The notes under the pieces were generated by a model. That model was given only the letters and a program-made list of their open reading frames with translations, ran no database searches and was not told the DNA's origin. The position numbers and the translations under genes were made by a program. This document shows positions 1 through 8,149 of a stretch of DNA of 20,097 nucleotides, piece after piece; positions within the stretch are counted from its first letter, which is position 1, and the number at the start of each line of letters is the position of its first letter. Origin of the DNA: XN24 sp047921455 (GTDB taxonomy: Bacteria > Pseudomonadota > Gammaproteobacteria > Steroidobacterales > XN24); assembly GCA_047921455.1 (NCBI GenBank), contig JBLRWC010000043.1, positions 1 to 20,097 of the forward strand, in the 5' to 3' direction.

Positions 1-10
1 GGCCCTCTCG

Positions 11-75
11 ACCTCCATCTCTTAGTGCGCATAATGTATATTATGTTAACTCCGAGATACAGCAGAGATGGAGGT
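11..75. repeat. Perfect 12-bp inverted repeat enclosing dif
   Basis: ACCTCCATCTCT at 11-22 is exactly complementary to AGAGATGGAGGT at 64-75. The 41 bases between the arms contain the whole dif site. The left arm ends 1 bp before dif and the right arm begins 12 bp after it, so the repeat is not centred on dif. A further GGCC pair occurs outside the arms at 1-4 and 78-81, offset by 4 bp. There is no T-tract, so it does not look like an intrinsic terminator. Its role is unknown. It could help a cruciform form, bind a protein, or be the scar of an element that integrated at dif. Confidence 0.75.
24..51 (+). other. dif: dif site: XerC/XerD chromosome dimer resolution site
   Basis: This 28-bp site is where the tyrosine recombinases XerC and XerD resolve chromosome dimers at the replication terminus, activated by FtsK at the septum. 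The XerC-side arm is AGTGCGCATAA (24-34), the central hexamer is TGTATA (35-40) and the XerD-side arm is TTATGTTAACT (41-51). From memory of the E. coli dif sequence, 26 of 28 positions agree, the differences being the first base (A for G) and the second-last base (C for A). The central hexamer and the inner palindrome CATAAT/ATTATG are intact. It lies in non-coding DNA between the left window edge and the end of frdB, as expected for dif. I infer that the window starts at the chromosome terminus. Phages and integrative elements also use dif, but no such genes are visible on the right side; the left side lies outside the window. Confidence 0.93.
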
Positions 76-191
76 AAGGCCGCCATGGGCAACTTATCCG
101 CCTCCTATTCTCTCGCTATTACATGCGGTTACGCGTTGAACATCCCGCCATTTCTAACTATGGCCGCTTTCGAGGGATATCGGTAACCGAC

Positions 192-947
192 TTATTTCTT
201 GGCAGGCGCTTTCTTCCCGAGCAGTCCGGTCAAAGACTTCCGTCGCAGGTACGCATAGACCTCGCGCAACGGCAACTCCTTCGGGCAAACGTCCTGGCAG
301 GCCATCAAGCCAAGGCAACCGAACACGCCCTCATCGCTGGCGACGACATCGAACCAGTCACCCGTTTCGCGCCGATCGCGCGGATCCATCATGAAACGCG
401 CGATACGGTTCAACCCGGCCGGCGCTACAAAGGCCGGCCGCGTATTGGCGACCGCGCACGCTGCCACGCAGCAGCCACACTCAATACACCGCTCACGCTC
501 GTAAATCGCCTTGGCGAGCGCGTTGTCCATGCGCGCTTCCTGCGCCTCGGGGTCAAAAGGCTCTTTTTCCTCGATCCAGCCATTGATCCGCTCGGACATG
601 CCGCGAAACCAGCTGCCGGTATCGACAGACAAGTCGCCGACCAGGCGGAACGCAGGCAAAGGATGCAGCCGTATGGTGCTATCCAGCTGAGCAGTCAGTG
701 TCTTGCAGGCCAGCGACGGCCGCCCGTTCACCATCATGCCGCAGGAGCCACAGACGGCCGAGCGACAAACGAAATCGAATTGGAAGGTTGGGTCTTGTTG
801 TTCACGTAAAGTGTTAAGTGCGAGGAACAGGGACATGAACGGCGTCTCGCGCAGTTCAAAGGTCTCCATGCGCGGTTCAGAGGCCGGATCTTCCGGGTTG
901 TAGCGAAAGATTTCGAACTTGAGCTGGCGCCCGGTGTGTTTTGACAT
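192..947 (-). CDS. frdB: Fumarate reductase / succinate dehydrogenase iron-sulfur subunit
   Basis: This 251-residue subunit carries electrons between the flavin of FrdA and the hemes of FrdC. An N-terminal plant-type ferredoxin domain binds [2Fe-2S] through Cys61, Cys66, Cys69 and Cys81 (CRSAVCGSC then C). The C-terminal domain has Cys154, Cys157, Cys160 and Cys221 for [4Fe-4S], and Cys164, Cys211 and Cys217 for [3Fe-4S]. The motifs CIECGCC and CLGLMACQDVCPKELPL resemble the Wolinella succinogenes subunit more than the E. coli one. The ATG at 947 is chosen because it follows the frdA stop by 2 bp and has GGAGA upstream; the longer open frame only runs back into frdA. It is the last gene of frdCAB. 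No clear terminator follows. Family assignment is secure; the physiological direction of the reaction is not determined by the sequence. Confidence 0.95.
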   Translation of the reverse strand: MSKHTGRQLKFEIFRYNPEDPASEPRMETFELRETPFMSLFLALNTLREQQDPTFQFDFVCRSAVCGSCGMMVNGRPSLACKTLTAQLDSTIRLHPLPAFRLVGDLSVDTGSWFRGMSERINGWIEEKEPFDPEAQEARMDNALAKAIYERERCIECGCCVAACAVANTRPAFVAPAGLNRIARFMMDPRDRRETGDWFDVVASDEGVFGCLGLMACQDVCPKELPLREVYAYLRRKSLTGLLGKKAPAKK

Positions 948-949
948 TG

Positions 950-2905
950 CTATTCGTCTCCAGCTGCCGGGGCGCTGAAAGCACCTCGCCAGGCTCCAGG
1001 GCGCAGCCGCGCCCCAAGCGGTTCGACCGTGGCCAGGCAACCCGCCCCGGCCTGAGCCGCTGCCACCGCGGCATTGTAGTCCTCGATAGAGCCCGGCATT
1101 TCGAGCTGGCTGCGCGCGCCGTAGCCGCGGTGTCCGGGGGGCAGATCCAACAGCCCGACGGGCTCATAACTTAGCTCGGGTCGATCCGCGCCCGAGCGCC
1201 AGTGCGCCAGGGTGCGATTCAGCCATTCCGCGTCGTTTCGCTGCGGGTAGTCGAGCCGATAATGCGCGCCGCGGCTTTCCTTGCGGGCCAGCGCCCCCAT
1301 GGCAGTGATCAGCGCCAAGCGCAGCATGCCCGGGAACCTGAGCGCGAAGGTCAGCTCCGGATTCGGTCCGGGCGTGGTGGACCGCAGGCCCACCTGCTCG
1401 ACTTCGTACAACAGGCCATGCAGTTCCTCGATCGCCTTCTCGATTTCGTCGCCGGTCCGGAATACGCCAAGACGATTCATCATGATTTCGCCCAGGTCGT
1501 CGCGCAGTTCGTACAAGCTGCGGCCCCCGCCCGGGCGTGCCGCGAGCGCGGCCAGGCGTGTTTGTTGTTGACGTAACGACTGGGTCGCGAGGCTCGCGTC
1601 CGGGGTAAATGCCGACTGGCTGACGAAGCTGGCAATGCGGTCGCCGACAATGCGCCCGGCGACGATGGTTTCCGCGAGGCTGTTGCCGCCGAGCCGGTTG
1701 AAGCCGTGCATATCCCAGCAGGCCGCCTCCCCTACCGCAAACAGCCCGCCGAGCCCGTAGGCCTGGCCATCCTTGTTCACCCGTATGCCGCCCATGGAAT
1801 AGTGCTGGGTCGGACGCACGGGCACGAGCGATTCCCAGGGCTTGATGCCGAGAAAATCGCGACAGATCTCGTGGATTTCGCGCAACCGGGTCGTCAGGTG
1901 TTCTTCGCCGAGATGGCGCAGGTCCAGCCAGAGATGCGGGCCGTGCGGGCTTTCGACGCCGCGTCCGGCGAGGATCTCACTCATCATGTGGCGCGAAATT
2001 ACGTCGCGGCTCGCCAGTTCCTGTTTTTCCGGCTCGAGGTCGACCAGGAATCGTTCCCCGGCGGCGTTGAGCAAGTAGGCGCCGTCACCGCGGCAACCCT
2101 CGGTGACCAGGATCCCGCCCGGCCACAGGCCGGTGGGATGGAACTGCACGGCTTCCATGTTGCCGAGCGGCACCACCCCGGTATCCAGGGCGAGCGAGGC
2201 ACCGGTGCCCTCGTTGATGACCGCATTGGTCGTATACCTGCCGTAGATGCGACCGTAACCACCGGTGGCGATCACGATGGCCTTGGCCATGATGGTGTCG
2301 AGGCGACCGGTGCGCAGGCAGCGGACCACGGCGCCGTGGCAGCGCTCACCGTCGTGGATCAGCGAAATCGCCTCCATCCGGTCGAGCACGTCGATGCCAA
2401 GCCGGATAACCTGGCTGTCGACCGCATACAGCGTGGCGTGGCCGGTGCCGGCCGCCGCGTAACAGGCGCGCCACTTCGCGGTGCCGCCAAAGTCACGGTG
2501 CATGATGAGGCCGGCGTTTTCGGCCGGTTCCTCGATATCAACCTGTTCACCCTTGATGTGATAGCGGTTGGTGCCCGGCTCGAGACGGGTCCAAGGGACA
2601 CCGAAATGGGCCAGTTCCCGCACCGCCACCGGCGCGTTGTCGGCGAAGATGCGGGCGACTTCCTGGTCCGCACCCCAGTCCGAGCCGCGCACCGTGTCGA
2701 GGAAGTGCACATCGGGCGTATCGCCCGCCGCTTTCGCGCAATTGCCCAGGGCGGCCTGCATACCGCCCTGGGCGGCACAGCTGTGACTGCGGCGCGGGGG
2801 CACCAGCGAGAGGATCAGCACGGAGTGCCCGGCAGCCGCGGCTTCGATGGCGCAGCGCTCACCGGCCAGGCCGGCGCCGATCACGAGGACGTCGGTAAAT
2901 TTCAA
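950..2905 (-). CDS. frdA: Fumarate reductase / succinate dehydrogenase flavoprotein subunit
   Basis: This is the catalytic subunit (651 residues from the chosen start) that interconverts fumarate and succinate on the cytoplasmic face, using covalently bound FAD. The Rossmann dinucleotide motif VIGAGLAG is at residues 8-15. His41 in RRSHSCAAQGG is the expected FAD-linking histidine. Arg300 in ELASRDVISR matches the catalytic proton-shuttle arginine. QHYSMGG and the C-terminal RGYGAR block also fit. Similarity to W. succinogenes FrdA runs the whole length. I prefer the TTG at 2905: it gives MKFTDVLVIGAG, starts 1 bp after the frdC stop and has GGTGGGG about 6 bp upstream. Another TTG at 2929 would add 8 residues and overlap frdC. 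Whether it works mainly as a reductase or a dehydrogenase is open. Confidence 0.94.
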   Translation of the reverse strand: MKFTDVLVIGAGLAGERCAIEAAAAGHSVLILSLVPPRRSHSCAAQGGMQAALGNCAKAAGDTPDVHFLDTVRGSDWGADQEVARIFADNAPVAVRELAHFGVPWTRLEPGTNRYHIKGEQVDIEEPAENAGLIMHRDFGGTAKWRACYAAAGTGHATLYAVDSQVIRLGIDVLDRMEAISLIHDGERCHGAVVRCLRTGRLDTIMAKAIVIATGGYGRIYGRYTTNAVINEGTGASLALDTGVVPLGNMEAVQFHPTGLWPGGILVTEGCRGDGAYLLNAAGERFLVDLEPEKQELASRDVISRHMMSEILAGRGVESPHGPHLWLDLRHLGEEHLTTRLREIHEICRDFLGIKPWESLVPVRPTQHYSMGGIRVNKDGQAYGLGGLFAVGEAACWDMHGFNRLGGNSLAETIVAGRIVGDRIASFVSQSAFTPDASLATQSLRQQQTRLAALAARPGGGRSLYELRDDLGEIMMNRLGVFRTGDEIEKAIEELHGLLYEVEQVGLRSTTPGPNPELTFALRFPGMLRLALITAMGALARKESRGAHYRLDYPQRNDAEWLNRTLAHWRSGADRPELSYEPVGLLDLPPGHRGYGARSQLEMPGSIEDYNAAVAAAQAGAGCLATVEPLGARLRPGAWRGAFSAPAAGDE

Positions 2906-2906
2906 A

Positions 2907-3695
2907 TCAGGACCCCACCAGGAATGCAAACGGCGCCGGAATCCAGCCCGCCATCACCGCCAGCACGATCACCCCGGCCACCATGAAGACAAGGCCGAAG
3001 ATGCGCACGAAGCGTTTCACCGCCGGCCGCGAAAAACGCGCGCCGACACCCCATTTCATCGCCAGGCGGTACACGCCCACCAGCATATGCACGGCAATCA
3101 GCGCGAGGAATACGAGGTAGAACCATGACAGGCCGGCACTGACGCGGCCCATAGTGGTGGCCGCCTCCAGGCCGTGCCGCGTTCCCCACAGGTCGGTGAA
3201 GGTATCGAGTGTCACCAGCCCGATATGGAAACTGCCGAACACCAGGATCAGCATGCCGGTTCGGATCTGCCAGATCCACCAGCGGGAATCCTCGTGCGGC
3301 CGCTCCGCGCCCTCGCCGGCGTCCCAACCGCGACTCGAGCGCGCCAGTTCCTTCGCCAGGCGATTGAATCGGCGCCGCTCGCGCATACGGGCCGGAATCT
3401 TGCGCGCCGCAGCCACCGCGTGCGTCAGGAACAGCAGCGTGATGACGAACACCAGCGGTTGTGCGATGTAGTAGCCCTCGAGGAAATCGGCCAGCCGGTC
3501 GAAGGCCTGCGGCCCGAACAGCAGCGAGCCGATGTCAGCTATGTGGAACCACATGAATACTGTGAGCGCGAGACCGGTACCGCCACTGGCGATTTCCCAC
3601 AATAATTCGCGCCGGGCAGCCGCCCGACCAGTGGCACGCGGAATGTTATCGCCACCGACACGTTCAGCGTCGATGACGTCGGCAGACTTTCGCAT
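2907..3695 (-). CDS. frdC: Fumarate reductase / succinate dehydrogenase di-heme cytochrome b subunit
   Basis: This 262-residue membrane anchor holds two b hemes and the quinone site for the FrdAB head. Five hydrophobic segments lie at about 34-60, 75-98, 143-165, 186-211 and 229-255. His51 (WFHIAD), His92 (FLTHAV), His157 (SFHIGL) and His203 (IAVHML) correspond by context to the four heme ligands of W. succinogenes FrdC. Length and gene order C-A-B also match that type, not the two-anchor SdhCD or FrdCD types of enteric bacteria. Residue 201, two before the fourth heme histidine, is Ala, where W. succinogenes has the E-pathway glutamate. The ATG at 3695 has GGGGAG about 5 bp upstream. It is the first gene of its operon and is divergent from pckA. 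Confidence 0.9.
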   Translation of the reverse strand: MRKSADVIDAERVGGDNIPRATGRAAARRELLWEIASGGTGLALTVFMWFHIADIGSLLFGPQAFDRLADFLEGYYIAQPLVFVITLLFLTHAVAAARKIPARMRERRRFNRLAKELARSSRGWDAGEGAERPHEDSRWWIWQIRTGMLILVFGSFHIGLVTLDTFTDLWGTRHGLEAATTMGRVSAGLSWFYLVFLALIAVHMLVGVYRLAMKWGVGARFSRPAVKRFVRIFGLVFMVAGVIVLAVMAGWIPAPFAFLVGS

Positions 3696-3903
3696 AGGGC
3701 TCCCCGAACTCTCTCAAAGCCGAGTCTAAGGGCCATTACCCCCGGAGGCGTACTGTGGATTGCCGCAAGCGTGGGTTTTCTTGAGCCACGGTATATACTT
3801 TCCCTTAACGCGGCGCCCTGGGCCTCCCCGGTCCACGCGGGTGTCAAAAAGCGGGCCCGATCGACCGATCCCCGCATGAATAGAACCTACGGAGGCCAAT
3901 CGG
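3696..3903. promoter_or_regulatory. Divergent intergenic region between frdC and pckA
   Basis: These 208 bp must hold the promoters of the leftward frdCAB operon and the rightward pckA gene. The best visible element is TATACT at 3794-3799 (plus strand), a -10-like hexamer 105 bp before pckA, but nothing at the proper distance resembles a good -35. I saw no clear FNR box (TTGAT-N4-ATCAA) that would tie frd to oxygen limitation. The region is assigned from gene layout rather than from strong motifs. Confidence 0.4.
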
Positions 3904-5499
<1,596 letters not shown>

Positions 5500-5533
5500 G
5501 CAGCCTGGGAGCGATACCGACGAGGCTTAAGAA

Positions 5534-6967
5534 GTGAGAGACACCCGGCGCGCTGCAAGGCGTTTCGTTGCCGCCGCCGAGTTCGACGATGTCGGCGCGC
5601 TGTTGCGGGTGATTGCCTGCCTGGTGGTGGCCGCGCTCATTGCCTTCCTGCCCGATTGGCAAGGCCTTGAACCGGCGGGGCGGCACTGCCTGTTCATCCT
5701 GGTATTGGCGGCCGGATTATGGGCCACGGAAGCGATCCCCGCCTTCGCGGTGGCCTTTTTGGTGATCGGCCTGTCCATCCTGTTGCTGGGGCGCCCGGAC
5801 GGGGTGTTCGCCGGGCCCGATGAACCCGATCGCTGGCAAATTTTCATCGCGCCCTTTGCGAGTCCGCTGATCTGGCTATTTCTCGCGGGCTTTATCCTCG
5901 CCGAGGCCGCCTCCCGCACGGGACTCGACCGCACCCTCGCCGGCGCGGTGTTTCGCGCGGCGGGCTCCCGCGCCACGGCGGTGCTGATCGCGGCGATGGG
6001 CATTACGTTTGTGCTGTCGATGTTCATGTCGAACACCGCGACTGCGGCCATGATGATCGCCGTCGTAGCGCCTGTCATCCGGACGCTGAGTCCGGGGCAC
6101 CCTTTCCGCCCCGCCCTGCCGCTAGGCATTGCCGTAGCCGCAAACCTGGGCGGTATGGGCACCTTGGTCGGCACACCCCCCAATGCGATTGCCGCGGGGT
6201 TCATTACCCGCGCGGGCACCGAGCTGACGTTTCTCAACTGGATGGCGCTGGGCCTGCCACCCGCGCTGTTACTTGCGGCTGGGCTGGGCGCATTCCTCGT
6301 TTACCGTTATCGCGCCGCCGGACTGTACCTTGATCGCCGCGCCCTGGCCGCGGCCGAGTCGAGCGGCCCACGGGCGCCAGCCTGGCAGCGCGGCGTGGTG
6401 GTGGTCGTATTCGCTACAACGCTGCTGCTATGGATGTTCGGCCCGGCGCCGGCCGCGGTGGTCGCCTTCGTGCCCATCACCGTATTGTCGATCACCGGCG
6501 TCATCGGTGTCGCAGAAATACGCCAGCTGCGCTGGGACGTGCTGATCCTGATGGCGGGCGGCTTGTCGCTCGGCGTCGCCGTCACCGAAACCGGCCTGGC
6601 CGGCTGGCTCGTGGACGGGTTGCCCATCGACGGGCTGGGGCTGGTGGGCGCGGCCATCGCCTTTGCGCTGCTCACCGCGATACTTTCGAACTTCATGAGC
6701 AACACGGCGGCCGCTAATATCCTGGTTCCTCTCGGGGCTGCGGTCGCCATCAGCGTGGGCGGCGCGCCTGGAATTCTGCCGGTAGTCATTGCGCTGTCAG
6801 CGTCCACCGCGATGTGCCTGCCCATCGCCACGCCGCCGAATGCAATCGCCTATTCGACCGGTGAACTCAACGCGCGGAATTTCTTGTTGCCTGGTTTGTT
6901 GCTGGCGTTCTGCACGCCTTTGCTGACGGTGCCCTGGGTAAGCTGGTTGTTGCCGAGAATCACCTGA
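5534..6967 (+). CDS. DASS/SLC13-family anion (probably dicarboxylate) transporter
   Basis: This polytopic inner-membrane protein (477 residues, roughly 11-12 hydrophobic segments) belongs to the divalent anion:Na+ symporter family. It shows the internal two-fold repeat of that family: SNT at 166-168 and 389-391, each followed by a conserved TPPNAIA block at 214-220 and 433-439. The two SNT motifs form the substrate and sodium site in VcINDY. The start is GTG at 5534 with GAGG about 9 bp upstream. Substrates in the family include C4-dicarboxylates, citrate and sulfate. Position directly behind pckA and opposite frd suggests succinate, fumarate or malate uptake, which is inference only. The hydrophilic N-terminal 20 residues are not conserved in any way I recognise. 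Confidence 0.88.
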   Translation: MRDTRRAARRFVAAAEFDDVGALLRVIACLVVAALIAFLPDWQGLEPAGRHCLFILVLAAGLWATEAIPAFAVAFLVIGLSILLLGRPDGVFAGPDEPDRWQIFIAPFASPLIWLFLAGFILAEAASRTGLDRTLAGAVFRAAGSRATAVLIAAMGITFVLSMFMSNTATAAMMIAVVAPVIRTLSPGHPFRPALPLGIAVAANLGGMGTLVGTPPNAIAAGFITRAGTELTFLNWMALGLPPALLLAAGLGAFLVYRYRAAGLYLDRRALAAAESSGPRAPAWQRGVVVVVFATTLLLWMFGPAPAAVVAFVPITVLSITGVIGVAEIRQLRWDVLILMAGGLSLGVAVTETGLAGWLVDGLPIDGLGLVGAAIAFALLTAILSNFMSNTAAANILVPLGAAVAISVGGAPGILPVVIALSASTAMCLPIATPPNAIAYSTGELNARNFLLPGLLLAFCTPLLTVPWVSWLLPRIT

Positions 6968-6985
6968 CGACCGCTGGTGCGCGGG

Positions 6986-7855
6986 TCAGGGCTGGCCAGG
7001 ATTCCAGCGGCCCGTGAGATGCGGCGTCGCTCGGTCGGCGGACACCAGCCAGAACTCCTGCTCGCCCGACTCGTCGGGGGCGCCGACATGCAGGCCAACG
7101 TGGCTTGGCAGCAGCAGCGGCTTGAGAAATCGCACCGACAGTCGCGCGCCAGGACCCGGAGAACCCTTGGCGAGCCAACTTAGACACCGCGCCACGGTCC
7201 ACATGCCATGCGCGATGGCGCCGGGGAAACCGAATGGCCGCGCCAGCACGCCAGCCAGGTGGATCGGATTCCAATCGCCCGAGACGCGCGCATAGCGCCG
7301 CCCGATGTCGCCCGGGACTGCCCACTCGCCCAGCAACGGGGGATATTCGGGAGCGGTAGCGGGCATCCGCAGCGCCTTGCGCGGCGACGGGGCCAGGATA
7401 CTCGTGGTTTCCCGCCAGGCCAGCTGGTCGTTCCACAGGGCCTCGGTGACCAGTCGGAACTCGTCTCCGCGTGGCTTGCTGCGGCCGCTTTCCACCCGAC
7501 AATCCAGCGCCAGGCGCGCATCCGCGGGTAACGGCACAAACAGTTCAATATCGTTGGCCAGGTGCACGACGCCAACCATGCGGACGGGGAACTCGCGGTG
7601 CAGCAGCATGGCCATGTGCACACCGCTCGCCAGGATGTGCGGGTAGGTCAGCGGCAGAAGTCCATCGTCGGGCAACTCGCAAACATCGCGGTAGGCGGCG
7701 AGGCGACCCGGTTCAGCCTGGATCGCGCCGACTTCGGCTTCCACCGAGATGGTCCCCGTACCGGCGGGCACACGCCGCGGCCGGCGATCGAACAGGGCTC
7801 GGAGATAGGCGGCCGCAATGGACGGCGCCGCTGGAAATCGCAGGTGGGCGGCCAA
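6986..7855 (-). CDS. MaoC-like double-hotdog dehydratase/hydratase
   Basis: This 289-residue protein looks like a double-hotdog acyl-CoA (or acyl-ACP) hydratase. The C-terminal half carries the hydratase-2 signature: GDWNPIHL with Asp194 and His199 as the likely catalytic pair, then FGFPGAIAHGMW. The N-terminal half looks like the degenerate second hotdog. Such enzymes add water to trans-2-enoyl thioesters to give (R)-3-hydroxyacyl thioesters; the chain length used here cannot be told. The start is a TTG at 7855, only 5 bp after the stop of the acyl-CoA-binding protein gene, without a strong ribosome site, so translation may be coupled. It converges with the transporter gene, leaving 18 bp between stops. 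It is the last gene of the long ccm transcription unit. Confidence 0.8.
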   Translation of the reverse strand: MAAHLRFPAAPSIAAAYLRALFDRRPRRVPAGTGTISVEAEVGAIQAEPGRLAAYRDVCELPDDGLLPLTYPHILASGVHMAMLLHREFPVRMVGVVHLANDIELFVPLPADARLALDCRVESGRSKPRGDEFRLVTEALWNDQLAWRETTSILAPSPRKALRMPATAPEYPPLLGEWAVPGDIGRRYARVSGDWNPIHLAGVLARPFGFPGAIAHGMWTVARCLSWLAKGSPGPGARLSVRFLKPLLLPSHVGLHVGAPDESGEQEFWLVSADRATPHLTGRWNPGQP

Positions 7856-7860
7856 TTGCG

Positions 7861-8121
7861 TCAGGCGCCGAGAGAGCGCACCTTGTCGATATAGCGCTGC
7901 CGGGCCTCGTCGGCGTCAAGGCCCTTCAATTCCTCCCAGGCCTCGTACTTGGCCCGGCCGACAAAATCGAAGAAGCCGGGCTTGTTACCCGTGGCATCAC
8001 CTTCCGTCGCTTGCTTGTACAGGGCATACAAAGCCAGCATGTCGCTGTCGCTGGGACGCTCGGTCAGCGCCTTCACATCCACCGAGGCTTGCTCGAAACG
8101 CGCCTTGAGATCATCCGCCAT
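7861..8121 (-). CDS. Acyl-CoA-binding protein (ACBP)
   Basis: This 86-residue soluble protein is a single-domain ACBP, a four-helix bundle that binds long-chain acyl-CoA esters. It aligns without gaps to bovine ACBP with a constant offset of 4. The ligand-contacting residues are kept: Tyr32, Lys36, Lys58 and Tyr77 here for bovine Tyr28, Lys32, Lys54 and Tyr73. The blocks LYALYKQATEGD, GRAKYEAW and YIDKV are typical. The ATG at 8121 has AAGGAG at 6 bp spacing. It follows ccmI by 28 bp and precedes the MaoC-like gene by 5 bp. ACBPs are universal in eukaryotes but patchy in bacteria, so the location is notable. A role in supplying acyl-CoA to the neighbouring hydratase is inference. Confidence 0.93.
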   Translation of the reverse strand: MADDLKARFEQASVDVKALTERPSDSDMLALYALYKQATEGDATGNKPGFFDFVGRAKYEAWEELKGLDADEARQRYIDKVRSLGA

Positions 8122-8149
8122 GCCGTGCTCCTTCAGTAGCTATCTGCAG

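Noticed and set aside
11..75. The dif-flanking inverted repeat as an intrinsic terminator of frdCAB
   Set aside because: The loop would be 41 bases, no T-tract follows on either strand, and it lies more than 115 bp beyond the frdB stop.
123..809. 228-codon open frame on the plus strand opposite frdB
   Set aside because: Antisense to frdB, whose cluster-binding cysteines are all in place.
1706..2986. 426-codon open frame on the plus strand opposite frdA
   Set aside because: It is fully antisense to a gene with unmistakable FrdA motifs, and its His/Gly/Arg/Ala-rich translation shows no domain. Long antisense frames are expected at this GC content.
6971..7010. CCGCTGG/CCAGCGG inverted repeat between the transporter and MaoC-like genes
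   Set aside because: Seven-base arms with a 26-base loop overlap coding sequence and have no T-tract; not convincing as a bidirectional terminator.
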